Shown here piece after piece: positions 17,176-24,882 of a DNA stretch of 64,000 nucleotides. Numbering within the stretch: position 1 is the stretch's first letter; each line of letters opens with the position of its first letter. Position numbers and translations under genes: made by a program. Source of the stretch: Natronomonas gomsonensis (lineage in GTDB: Archaea > Halobacteriota > Halobacteria > Halobacteriales > Haloarculaceae); contig NZ_CP101323.1 of the NCBI RefSeq assembly GCF_024300825.1, positions 3,224,001-3,288,000 on the forward strand, given 5' to 3'. The notes below the pieces were generated by a model. It searched no databases. It was given only the letters and a program-made list of their open reading frames with translations, and was not told the origin of the DNA.

Positions 17176-18516
17176 TCAGCTCCGACGGTACGTTCGGATA
17201 CCTTCCCACGTGAGACCGACGGCACTGCCGAACATCGTCAACAGCGCGAGCAGTCCCGGCAGGCCGACCCACGAGGGGAACACGAAGCCAATCCACGACT
17301 CCGCGAAGGCGATGGTGCCGGTGATACCGCCACCGTAGTCGGTGCCTTCGAGGTCGTCGCCCGGCGGGGCGTTTTCGGGTTCTTCACCCAACTCGCCGTC
17401 GGGCCCCAGCGGGTCGACGTCGTAGACGATGCCACGCTCCTCGCTGAAGTCGTGGCCCCAGACGACCGACCCGGTCTCGTTGACTTCGAGTATCCGGAAG
17501 TTCCGGGAGTCGGCTATCATCGTGTTGCCGTTCGGCAGGCGCTCGGCGTCCCGGGGCCACTGGAGGTGTTCGTCGGCCCCCGGTCCCGTCCCTTCGTAGC
17601 GCCAGACCTCCTCCATCGTCTCGGCGTCGTACTCGACGATGCGGTTGTTCTCGCTGTCGGAGACGATGACGTGGTCGTGAGCCTCGAGGTAGTTCGGGTC
17701 GTGTTGTTCGTGCATGATGTCCTCGTTGCCCGGTTCCCCGATGACGCGGACGATGTCGTCGGTTTCGGGGTCGACCTCGATGAGCACGTCGAAGTTCCGG
17801 ATGGACATCAGGAAGTTGCCGTTGTCCAGTTGGTCGACGTCGTTCATGTGGGTCCAGTCCTGACTGCCGCCGGTGTAGCGGTGGTCCTCGCGTGAGGTCC
17901 CCTCGACGTGGTTCTCCCAGAACTCCGTCCCTTCGTCGAGGTGTTCGATCGCGGACCACTCCCACGTGATGTTGCCGCTCTCGTTGACCGTGAACGTCCG
18001 GTGTTGGCCCATGTCGATGATGACCGTCTCGCCGCTGTCCAGTCGGTCGGCGTCGTGGACCTCGTGGTAGGTGACGAAGTGGTCGTACCACGTGTAGGCC
18101 CAGACGCGCTCGTTGGTGTCGGGGTCGACTTCCTCGACGACGTTCCGGACGCAGTGGTCGCGTTGGCCCTCGGGACCGGCGTTTCGGAACTCCTCGGGAC
18201 ACTCGCTGTTGGGAATGTGCTGTCCGTAGGAGACCATCACGTTGCCGTTGTCGAGCATCTCGCCGTCGAACACCGCGGCTTCGTCGGGTTGATACTCCCA
18301 GACACGCTCGCCGCTCTCGTTGAGAACGAACACGTCACCGTTGTAGTTGCCGAACCAGCCGTAGGTTTGTACCGTCACCAGCGTGTTCCCCGGATACCGT
18401 TCCTCCGTGTCACCGTCGGTTTCGACGGGGTCGTCGGCGGTGACGGCGAGCACGCCGAGCACGCCGAGACACGCCAGGAGAACCGCAACCAGGACGACGA
18501 CGCGTCGCTTTCTCAT
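17176..18516 (-). CDS. Arylsulfotransferase (ASST) family membrane-anchored protein
   Basis: A 446-residue protein with an N-terminal TM anchor (RRVVVLVAVLLACLGVLGVL) and a C-terminal TM segment (LPGLLALLTMFGSAVGLTW). Between them is a beta-propeller-like domain full of WEY/WEW-type blade repeats (GERVWEYQPDEAA, ITWEWSAIEHLD, VWRYEGTGPGADEH), each followed by DADRLDSGE- or DVDQLDNGN-type turns. This is the pattern of the ASST family (sulfate transfer between phenols in bacteria). Whether the haloarchaeal protein is catalytic is unproven; a role outside the membrane is inferred. The start at 18516 places the signal anchor at the N-terminus. Confidence 0.8.
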   Translation of the reverse strand: MRKRRVVVLVAVLLACLGVLGVLAVTADDPVETDGDTEERYPGNTLVTVQTYGWFGNYNGDVFVLNESGERVWEYQPDEAAVFDGEMLDNGNVMVSYGQHIPNSECPEEFRNAGPEGQRDHCVRNVVEEVDPDTNERVWAYTWYDHFVTYHEVHDADRLDSGETVIIDMGQHRTFTVNESGNITWEWSAIEHLDEGTEFWENHVEGTSREDHRYTGGSQDWTHMNDVDQLDNGNFLMSIRNFDVLIEVDPETDDIVRVIGEPGNEDIMHEQHDPNYLEAHDHVIVSDSENNRIVEYDAETMEEVWRYEGTGPGADEHLQWPRDAERLPNGNTMIADSRNFRILEVNETGSVVWGHDFSEERGIVYDVDPLGPDGELGEEPENAPPGDDLEGTDYGGGITGTIAFAESWIGFVFPSWVGLPGLLALLTMFGSAVGLTWEGIRTYRRS

Positions 18517-18611
18517 AACCACGGTGTTCGGGTCGCCGTGCAAATCTTTGACGGTCTTTCGTCGCCGGCGATATCCGCTCGGCTTTTCTTCGCCGACCCG
18601 CACGAAGAGGT

Positions 18612-19334
18612 ATGCGGAGCGTCGCCATCAACGTCGGAGCCAACACCAACGAACCGGGGTTTCGCGGCCCGATTTACGACGACGGCCGTTTCGAGTACGT
18701 CCCCATCCCCGAGTCTGAACCCATTGACCCAGAGGCCACCGTGCCGACCTACGGCGACCTCGATTTGCACGTCGACGTGCGTTCGGTCGCCGACGTGTCG
18801 GTCCATCTCGACCCAACCTTCGCCGGCGTCCACGGCTCGGAGTTGTACACCTACGGCGACCCCCACGGCGTGAAGGCACGCCCGCTGCTCGAACTGGAGG
18901 CGGGCGATTTCGTCTTCTTTTATGCGACGCTCTCGACGGCCGGTTCGGACCCCGCCGACTGGATTGCTCCCGAGTGGGGAACCTACGTCATCGGCCACTT
19001 CCGTCTCGGCCGGGACCCGCTGTCGGCAGCCGACTACCACGACCTCCCGCCGTACGGCAAGGAGGTGTTCTCCGAGAACGCTCACTGCAAGCGCGAGAGC
19101 TTCGACGCCGAAGTGTTGCTGTACGGCGACGGAATGGGCTCGGAGTTGTACGACATCGCGGTGCCGCTGTCCTCGCGTGCGGCCGGCGTCGATGCCAACC
19201 GACTCGTCACCGACTGTTCGAGCGACTCCGGAAAGGGGCCGTGGTGGCGTCGCCCGATGAAATTCGACGCCGAAGGGACCGAAGAACTGCTCGAGATACA
19301 CGATGCTCGTGCCCACGAGCGGGCGTTCCGCTGA
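18612..19334 (+). CDS. Nmad3-family putative nucleotide-modification protein
   Basis: A 240-residue protein starting MRSVAINVGANTNEPGFRGP, with IYDDGRFEYVPIPESEPI close behind. The combination of a glycine-rich N-terminal strand-loop and RFEYVPIPE is what I remember of the Nmad3 family (nucleotide modification associated domain 3), proposed from comparative genomics to act in nucleic-acid modification. Later features include PEWGTYVIGHFRLGRDPLS and a conserved-looking FSENAHCKRESFD. Catalysis has not been shown for the family, and the neighbours here are not restriction or phage genes. Confidence 0.65.
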   Translation: MRSVAINVGANTNEPGFRGPIYDDGRFEYVPIPESEPIDPEATVPTYGDLDLHVDVRSVADVSVHLDPTFAGVHGSELYTYGDPHGVKARPLLELEAGDFVFFYATLSTAGSDPADWIAPEWGTYVIGHFRLGRDPLSAADYHDLPPYGKEVFSENAHCKRESFDAEVLLYGDGMGSELYDIAVPLSSRAAGVDANRLVTDCSSDSGKGPWWRRPMKFDAEGTEELLEIHDARAHERAFR

Positions 19335-19381
19335 CGGCCACGAAGCTTATCCCCGACCGCCGGATATCGCCGCGATTGCCC

Positions 19382-19939
19382 ATGAGTGATACAACCGGAC
19401 CGCTTCGGTTCGTCCCGTCGTTCGAACAGCGGACCGTCCGACGTATCGTCGGCGGCTGTCTCGCGGTTGCCGGCTCGGTACTGTTGGTCGGGCTCTTGGC
19501 TGTCACGCCCGCAGTCGACCGCTTGGTCGCGGGGCTGTCGGTGTCGCTGTGGGACGCCGTCGTGGCCGTCCTGACGCTTCTCGTCGTCGTCGCGCTGGTG
19601 TGGCTCGCGCTGTCGGTCGAACGCGCCGTCGGACAGGCACTCGACGGCCCCGACGCCGCAGTCGAGAACGCGGCGGTGGCCGCAAAGCTCCTCGTCGGCT
19701 TCGTCGCGGTCACCGTCGGATACCACGGTTTTGAGGCCGTCGTGACGCCGTCGTTGGAGGCGTTCGGTATCGGTGGCTTCTATCACCTTGGCTTCTTGAC
19801 GGCCGGACTGCTCGTCCTCGGCGCCTTCGCCCGGCGGTTGTATCGCTGTTGGACGCCCGTGACGGAGTTGCTCACCGACTACGTGATGGACGTGGGCAAC
19901 AGGACCGACCGCGTCGAACGCCACCGGGTTGAAGAGTAA
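19382..19939 (+). CDS. Four-helix membrane protein next to potassium channel
   Basis: A 185-residue membrane protein with about four TM segments: GCLAVAGSVLLVGLLAVTPA, LWDAVVAVLTLLVVVALVWL, NAAVAAKLLVGFVAVTVGYH and FYHLGFLTAGLLVLGAFARR. The C-terminus is charged and cytoplasmic-looking (MDVGNRTDRVERHRVEE). I recognise no family. It ends 79 bases before the potassium channel gene on the same strand, but that gene has its own TATA box, so cotranscription is uncertain. Confidence 0.7.
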   Translation: MSDTTGPLRFVPSFEQRTVRRIVGGCLAVAGSVLLVGLLAVTPAVDRLVAGLSVSLWDAVVAVLTLLVVVALVWLALSVERAVGQALDGPDAAVENAAVAAKLLVGFVAVTVGYHGFEAVVTPSLEAFGIGGFYHLGFLTAGLLVLGAFARRLYRCWTPVTELLTDYVMDVGNRTDRVERHRVEE

Positions 19940-19987
19940 CGGCCTGCGGGCCGCCGCTGACGATCCGTCTCCATGTTGTCGGTGATA

Positions 19988-19994
19988 CTTTATC
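19988..19994 (+). promoter_or_regulatory. TATA box of the potassium channel gene
   Basis: CTTTATC is centred about 28 bases before the ATG at 20019 and supports a separate leaderless transcript for the channel. Confidence 0.5.
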
Positions 19995-20018
19995 GTCTCC
20001 GGACGCAGCGGGACCTAC

Positions 20019-21650
20019 ATGGACAGTTGGCGGCGTCGGACGTTCTACTATCTTCTCGGCTTGGCGGCGGTGATACTGGCCTACGCCGCCGCCTACGACT
20101 ACGCGATGTCGGTCTTCGAGAACAGCCCGCGGTCGTATCTCGAATCCCTCCAAATCGTTGTCGAGACGTTCACGACGACCGGCTTCGGCTCCGATGCGGC
20201 GGGGTGGTCATCCTGGGAGATGCTCGTGTTGGTCATCGTCATGGACCTGACAGGGGTCGTCCTCATCTTCCTGGCGCTGCCGGCGTTGGTGTTCCCGCTG
20301 TTCGAGGAGGCCATCTCGACGACCGCTCCGACGAGCGTCGAGGACCTCGAAGACCACGTCGTCATCTGTAACCTCACCTCCCGGGGCGAGACGCTCATCG
20401 ACGAACTCGAGTCCAACGGCGTCGACTACGTCATCATCGAGAACGAACGCGAAGTAGCGGAGGAACTCCACGAGTCGGGGTATTCGGTCATCCACGCCGA
20501 CCCGAAAACCGTCGACGGGCTCCGTGCGGCGGGGCTCCCGTCGGCCCGTGCGCTCGTCGCCGACGACACCGACCAAATCAACACGAGCATCATCCTGACC
20601 GCGAAGGAACTCGCCGACGACGTCGACGTCATCAGTTTTGCCGAGGACCCCTCCCGCGAGCGGTACCACCACCTCGCTGGCGCCGACGAGGTGTTCTCGC
20701 CGCGGGCGCTGTTGGGGCGGAGTCTCGCATCGAAAATCACGACCAGCATCTCAACGTCGCTCTCGGAGGCCATCGCGGCGGGCGACCAGTTCGAAATCGT
20801 CGAACTGCCCGTCCACCACGGCAGCGAACTCATTGGGAAGACCATCGACGAAATCGGCATCCGACAGCGGACCGGCGCGAACGTCATCGGCGCGTGGTTC
20901 CGCGGGCAGTTCGAGACGCCGCCGTCGCCGGACGCCGTCATCGACTCCGGTACGGTCCTTCTGGTCACTGGCCAAGAGAAGCAACTCGAACGGCTCAAGA
21001 ACCTCACGCTGTCGGCCATCCGGCACTTCCGGAGCAGTCAGACCATCCTCATCGGTCGCGGCGAGGTCGGCGACTCCGTCGCCAGCCGGCTCGACGAGGA
21101 GGGCATCCCGTACACGACAATCGACCTCTTCGAAAAACCGGGCGTCGACATCGTCGGTGACGCGACCGACCCCGATGACCTCGAGGCAGGCGGGATTCAG
21201 GAGGCAAACACCGCCGTCCTCGCGCTGTCGGACGACACGACCACCGAATTCGCTACGCTCGTCGCTCGCGACCTCGCGCCCGATATCGAAATCCTCGCCC
21301 GCGCCGAGGAAAACGAGAACGTCACCAAAATTTATCGTGCCGGGGCGGACTACGTTCTCTCGCTTGCGACCGTCAGCGGTCGAATGTTGGCCTCGACGAT
21401 TCTCGACGAGGAGGTCATCTCCTTCGACAAGCAAGTCGACATCGTCCAGACCGAGGCGCCGGGACTCGTCGGCACGACCATCGGCGAAGCGGAAGTCCGC
21501 TCGGAGACGAACTGTACGGTCATCGCCGTCGAACGGAACGGCGAGGTTCAGACCGAAATCGGCCCCGGGTTCCGAATCGAGGACGGCGACGAACTGATAA
21601 TCGCCGGCACCGACGAGGGGACAAGCGCGTTCACCGACCGGTTCGGCTAG
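20019..21650 (+). CDS. Potassium channel / TrkA-type protein with two RCK modules
   Basis: A 543-residue protein. The N-terminal 100 residues hold two TM helices (residues 8-28 and 66-90) flanking a pore loop with ETFTTTGFGSD at residues 49-59, in the place of the usual TVGYGD filter. After that come two tandem TrkA-N/TrkA-C (RCK) modules: VVICNLTSRGETLIDELE near residue 108 and ILIGRGEVGDSVASRLDE near residue 350, each a Rossmann-type nucleotide domain followed by a TrkA-C domain. RCK domains gate potassium channels by binding NAD(H), ATP or ions. The first RCK lacks a strict GxGxxG (NLTSRG), so nucleotide binding may be confined to the second. It is likely to be part of osmotic potassium handling in a salt-in organism. 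Confidence 0.85.
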   Translation: MDSWRRRTFYYLLGLAAVILAYAAAYDYAMSVFENSPRSYLESLQIVVETFTTTGFGSDAAGWSSWEMLVLVIVMDLTGVVLIFLALPALVFPLFEEAISTTAPTSVEDLEDHVVICNLTSRGETLIDELESNGVDYVIIENEREVAEELHESGYSVIHADPKTVDGLRAAGLPSARALVADDTDQINTSIILTAKELADDVDVISFAEDPSRERYHHLAGADEVFSPRALLGRSLASKITTSISTSLSEAIAAGDQFEIVELPVHHGSELIGKTIDEIGIRQRTGANVIGAWFRGQFETPPSPDAVIDSGTVLLVTGQEKQLERLKNLTLSAIRHFRSSQTILIGRGEVGDSVASRLDEEGIPYTTIDLFEKPGVDIVGDATDPDDLEAGGIQEANTAVLALSDDTTTEFATLVARDLAPDIEILARAEENENVTKIYRAGADYVLSLATVSGRMLASTILDEEVISFDKQVDIVQTEAPGLVGTTIGEAEVRSETNCTVIAVERNGEVQTEIGPGFRIEDGDELIIAGTDEGTSAFTDRFG

Positions 21651-21654
21651 CGAG

Positions 21655-22059
21655 TCAGGCGGACACCGGCGACCGAAGTTCGGAGACGTAGGCCGTGAGG
21701 TCGGTCGTCGTGAGCATCCCGATGACGCCCTCCGTCTCGTCGACGACCGGCAGGTGGTGGATTCCCTCCTCGAGCATCGTGTCGGCGGCCTCCCGAATCG
21801 GGTCCTGTGCCGACGCCGTGGTGAGCCCCGTCGACATGTACTCCGAGACGGGCGTCCGGTCTTTCGGCTTCCGTTCGGCGACGATGTCGACGAAGTCGGT
21901 CGAAGTGAGAATCCCCTCCAGATGGCCCGACTCGTCGACGACGAGGACCGACCCGATGTCGTGTTCACGCATCACGGCCGCGGCGTCTTCAACCAGTGCA
22001 TCCGGGGAGACCGTGTGTAAATCCGTGGACATCAACCGTGCGACAAAGATGTCGTCCAT
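21655..22059 (-). CDS. CBS-domain pair protein
   Basis: A 134-residue protein made of two CBS domains: MDDIFVARLMSTDLHTVSPD...MREHDIGSVLVVDESGHLEG and PVSEYMSTGLTTASAQDPIR...MLEEGIHHLPVVDETEGVIG. CBS pairs (Bateman modules) bind adenosyl ligands such as AMP, ATP or SAM and regulate partner proteins. No effector domain is attached. It converges with the channel gene, ending 4 bases away. Confidence 0.92.
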   Translation of the reverse strand: MDDIFVARLMSTDLHTVSPDALVEDAAAVMREHDIGSVLVVDESGHLEGILTSTDFVDIVAERKPKDRTPVSEYMSTGLTTASAQDPIREAADTMLEEGIHHLPVVDETEGVIGMLTTTDLTAYVSELRSPVSA

Positions 22060-22136
22060 ACCTTCCCTTCCCCGTGCCGTGTGTTAAGCATTGTCGTCGC
22101 GGAACGACAGGAGGCGCCGTCGATGTCCGGGCGTGA

Positions 22137-22155
22137 GAAAACGCGAAGCGTTTTC
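22137..22155. repeat. Perfect 8-bp hairpin GAAAACGC / GCGTTTTC
   Basis: GAAAACGC, a 3-base loop GAA, then GCGTTTTC. It lies between the CBS gene and tRNA-Gly, 78 bases upstream of the CBS start codon. It could be a transcript end signal or an operator; the sequence does not decide. It lies in a 300-base stretch without any convincing ORF. Confidence 0.55.
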
Positions 22156-22222
22156 GAACTACGGATGGCGCACGACCGCAAGAAGTCGGTTTACGGGTCA
22201 ATCCGCTCCCCGTTCGCGTTCC

Positions 22223-22247
22223 CGAGGCCTCACTCCGTTCGGCCTCG
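22223..22247. repeat. 7-bp hairpin CGAGGCC / GGCCTCG beside the tRNA 3'-end copy
   Basis: CGAGGCC and GGCCTCG are perfect inverted arms with an 11-base loop, ending 2 bases before the displaced tRNA-Gly 3' end at 22250. The nearby CTTCGCTTCGCTCGG also has a low-complexity look. The function is not evident. Confidence 0.55.
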
Positions 22248-22249
22248 CT

Positions 22250-22272
22250 ATGCGCCGTCCGGGAATTGAACC
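22250..22272 (-). repeat. Displaced copy of the tRNA-Gly 3' end (possible attachment-site remnant)
   Basis: The 23 bases at 22250-22272 repeat exactly those at 22370-22392, which are the 3' end (T-arm and acceptor) of tRNA-Gly. The two copies are 120 bases apart in the same orientation. After the match the upstream half of the tRNA is not present. tRNA 3' ends are common integration targets of archaeal integrases, so this is a candidate att remnant; no integrase gene lies nearby. Confidence 0.7.
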
Positions 22273-22370
22273 GGAGCCAGACGGTCGCCTTCGCTTCGCT
22301 CGGACGCTGCGACTGGCAGGGTTACAATTCCGGTGGCGATGATGTCTCTCACTGGCGTTCGAGACAATCA

Positions 22371-22441
22371 TGCGCCGTCCGGGAATTGAACCCGGGCTAT
22401 TAGCTTGGGAAGCTAATGTCCTACCACTGGACCAACGGCGC
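22371..22441 (-). tRNA. tRNA-Gly (CCC anticodon)
   Basis: Read on the minus strand the gene begins GCGCCGTTGGTCCAGTGGTA and folds into a full cloverleaf: acceptor GCGCCGT with ACGGCGC, anticodon stem TTAGC/GCTAA around loop TTCCCAA (anticodon CCC at loop positions 3-5), and T-arm with loop TTCAATT. The discriminator base is A and no CCA is encoded. The gene has no visible intron. Its 3' half is duplicated 120 bases away. Confidence 0.95.
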
Positions 22442-22600
22442 ATTCGTCGCTTCTCTCCTCACGCCCCGCGGCTCGCGAACCGTTCCGGTTCGCTCACCGA
22501 CGGCGTTCAAAGCAACGTACCTGACGCCCGCACTTGAACGTAGCGCCTCGGTGTCGCCATCGGAACCGGACGGCCGTCCAAGAAACCCCCACTGACGGGA

Positions 22601-22610
22601 GGTTATTAGT
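22601..22610 (+). promoter_or_regulatory. TATA box of nadE
   Basis: GGTTATTAGT is centred about 29 bases before the ATG at 22635 and would give a leaderless nadE transcript. The 160 bases between tRNA-Gly and this box hold nothing I recognise. Confidence 0.5.
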
Positions 22611-22634
22611 CACGAGCGAGCGAACGGACCGTCG

Positions 22635-23462
22635 ATGACGAGTGCTTCACCACTGGTCGAGGGGACGAACGTGGACTTGCTGTTCTCCGAGGCGGAACTC
22701 GACGCTCGCCGCGAACACATCGTCGAGTTCATCGAGTCCGTCGTCGAGGACGCGGGTGCGGAGGGGGCCGTCCTCGGACTCTCGGGCGGCATCGACTCGA
22801 CGCTGACCGCCCATCTCGCCGTCGAGGCGCTGGGCACCGAGGGACTGCACGGACTGCTCATGCCGAGCGAGTCCAACCCCGAGGCCGACAAGACCGACGC
22901 CGAGCGGGTCGCCGAGAACCTCGGTATCGAGTACGACGTAATCGACATCAACCCCATCGTCGACTCCTTCGTCGAGGCAGCACCCGACTACGCCGCTGAC
23001 GACCGGATGGCGCTTGGGAACGTCCGGGTGCGAACACGCGGCGTGTTGAACTACTTTATCGCCAACGCCGAAAGCCGGGTCGTCCTCGGAACCGGCAATC
23101 GCTCGGAGGCGGCGACGGGCTACTTCACGAAGTACGGCGACCAGGCCGTCGACTGCAACCCCATCGGCAACCTGTATAAGTGTCAGGTCCGGCAACTCGC
23201 CCGCGAAGTCGGCGTCCCGGATGACCTCGTCACCCGGACGCCGACTGCAGGGATGTGGGAGGGCCAAACCGACGAAGAGGAGATGGGGCTTGGGTACGAC
23301 GAACTCGACGCGGTTCTCGCGCTCCACGTCGACGGGCCGTTCTCGAAGGACGCCACCGTGCGGACACTCGGACTGCCCGAGGAGGCCGTCGAGCGTGTCG
23401 TCGACCTCTACGAAAAGAGCGAACACAAGCGGTCGATGCCGCCCGCGCCGGACCCGTTGTGA
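22635..23462 (+). CDS. nadE: NH3-dependent NAD+ synthetase
   Basis: A 275-residue enzyme that amidates nicotinic acid adenine dinucleotide to NAD+ using ATP and ammonia. The PP-loop is LGLSGGIDSTLTAHLA near residue 50, and GTGNRSEAATGYFTKYGDQA is the conserved deamido-NAD site. There is no glutaminase domain, so ammonia is the nitrogen donor. The ATG at 22635 follows a TATA box. The C-terminus is near the stop of the convergent zinc-finger gene. Confidence 0.95.
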   Translation: MTSASPLVEGTNVDLLFSEAELDARREHIVEFIESVVEDAGAEGAVLGLSGGIDSTLTAHLAVEALGTEGLHGLLMPSESNPEADKTDAERVAENLGIEYDVIDINPIVDSFVEAAPDYAADDRMALGNVRVRTRGVLNYFIANAESRVVLGTGNRSEAATGYFTKYGDQAVDCNPIGNLYKCQVRQLAREVGVPDDLVTRTPTAGMWEGQTDEEEMGLGYDELDAVLALHVDGPFSKDATVRTLGLPEEAVERVVDLYEKSEHKRSMPPAPDPL

Positions 23463-23465
23463 GAA

Positions 23466-24053
23466 TCAGGCTTCGCTGACGACGATTCGGATGTGGTCGC
23501 CTTCTTGGAGGACGTAATCGGGCGATACGTCCTCGCCGCTGACTTCAACGACGACCTCGTAGCCCTCGCCGTCGACGTACTCCGTGCCGTCGTAGGTCAC
23601 AGAGTTGTCCGTAATTTCGAACCCGAGGGTGTTCATGCCGTACTCCAGCGTCATGCCGGTCGCGTGTGCGTGCCAGCGGTCGTCGGAGCGCCCCTCGAAG
23701 TGGAATCGGGGATACTCCTGTGGCTGTTTCCACCGTGCCTGTGAGAAATCGAACGTCTCGCCGGTGATGGTGACGTTAATCGTCCCGTGGTGGTGGGCGC
23801 TTCCGGCCGGCCCGATGTCGCCGGCGGCGCTCCCGCTGCCGGCGACGAAGACGACGTAGCCGACGATGCCGAGGGAGGCGAGCAAAACGACGCCGAGGGC
23901 GATGGGACCGGTCGGGAGGCCGTCGTCGCCGTCGATGTCGCCGACCCGGCGCTTGTCGATGGGACCGAGTTCGTCGGCGTGGGCGGACTTCAGGTGTTCG
24001 AGATGAGCCTCCTCGGTGTCGTGGGAGGCACCGCAGTAGTCGCACTCGGGCAT
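23466..24053 (-). CDS. Membrane-anchored C2H2 zinc-finger protein with external domain
   Basis: A 195-residue protein. It opens with a C2H2 finger (MPECDYCGASHDTEEAHLEH then LKSAH; ligands Cys4, Cys7, His20, His25). A TM helix follows at about residues 50-70 (GPIALGVVLLASLGIVGYVV). The C-terminal about 120 residues start with a His cluster (SAHHHGTINVTITGE) and look beta-rich (ARWKQPQEYPRFHFEGR, RWHAHATGMTLEYGMNTLGF). The finger would be cytoplasmic and the rest outside if the helix is a simple signal anchor. I do not know the family's role; metal sensing is possible. Confidence 0.7.
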   Translation of the reverse strand: MPECDYCGASHDTEEAHLEHLKSAHADELGPIDKRRVGDIDGDDGLPTGPIALGVVLLASLGIVGYVVFVAGSGSAAGDIGPAGSAHHHGTINVTITGETFDFSQARWKQPQEYPRFHFEGRSDDRWHAHATGMTLEYGMNTLGFEITDNSVTYDGTEYVDGEGYEVVVEVSGEDVSPDYVLQEGDHIRIVVSEA

Positions 24054-24124
24054 TTCTACCTCCCCTTATCCGTCAAGGCTTTCAACTGTTACGGTAATTG
24101 AAACGACTCCGTTCGGCGCCTGCC

Positions 24125-24832
24125 TCACTCGCCCAACTCGCGGAGGTCCTCGGCATGGGCTTCGACGAGTGCCTCGAAAGCGGCCACTTCGGCGTCCTCC
24201 TGTTCGGATTTTGGACCTCGGTCACGAATCCGCTCTTTGACGTGTTCGAGTGCAAGCGAGTCGTTTTCGGCCACCCGTTCGGCGACGGCCTGCGGCGACT
24301 CGACGACGCGGGAGACCAGCCCGATGCGAAGCGCCTCCTCGGCATCGATGACCCGCCCGGACAGCGAGAAGTCCAGCGCGTCGCCCATCCCGACGACCTC
24401 GGGGAGTCGGACGGTGCCGCCCCACGCACCGAAGAGGCCGAAGGTCACGCCCGGCTCGCCGAAGGTGGCCTTCGGAGTCGCCAGCCGCATGTCGCAGGCG
24501 AGCGCCAACTCGACGCCGCCGCCGCGGGCCGCCCCTTCGATGCCGGCGACGACGACCGACGAGGAACTCTCGATGGCGTCGGCGACCGCCTGCCCGCGGC
24601 GGACGAACGGCTCGACCGAGTCGGGGTCGCGTTCGGCAACCGTCGCAACCGTCGAGAGGTCGGCACCGGCACAGAAGGCCTCACCTGCCCCGCGGAGGTA
24701 CACCACCGGCGCGGCACAGTCGGTGACCGCGGCCTCCAGTTCCGCCAGCGCTGCGGGCGTCAAAGCGTTACGGCGCTCCGGCCGGTCGAGCGTGACGACG
24801 CGCACGTTGCCGCCGTCTTCGACGCGTATCAT
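24125..24832 (-). CDS. Enoyl-CoA hydratase/isomerase family protein
   Basis: A 235-residue crotonase-fold protein beginning MIRVEDGGNVRVVTLDRPER. Family features are RRNALTPAALAELEAAV, the CoA/oxyanion-hole segment GAGEAFCAGADLSTVATVAE and the second oxyanion part GIEGAARGGGVELALACDMR, followed by GEPGVTFGLFGAWGGTVRLP. In the hydratases the catalytic Glu pair sits in the GG(xx)ELA and following region; here the second position is Gly/Ala rather than an obvious Glu, so the reaction may differ. The start at 24832 gives the normal N-terminus. Substrate unknown; fatty-acid or related CoA metabolism is likely. Confidence 0.88.
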   Translation of the reverse strand: MIRVEDGGNVRVVTLDRPERRNALTPAALAELEAAVTDCAAPVVYLRGAGEAFCAGADLSTVATVAERDPDSVEPFVRRGQAVADAIESSSSVVVAGIEGAARGGGVELALACDMRLATPKATFGEPGVTFGLFGAWGGTVRLPEVVGMGDALDFSLSGRVIDAEEALRIGLVSRVVESPQAVAERVAENDSLALEHVKERIRDRGPKSEQEDAEVAAFEALVEAHAEDLRELGE

Positions 24833-24882
24833 ACGGTGAGATTGCCACCGTTTCCAAAGGTCTTTGCCCTTCGCTCCCCAAC

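Noticed and set aside
22198-22443. An ORF covering the tRNA-Gly and its copy on the minus strand
   Set aside because: It only translates tRNA sequence (repeated SIPGRR) and is not a protein gene.
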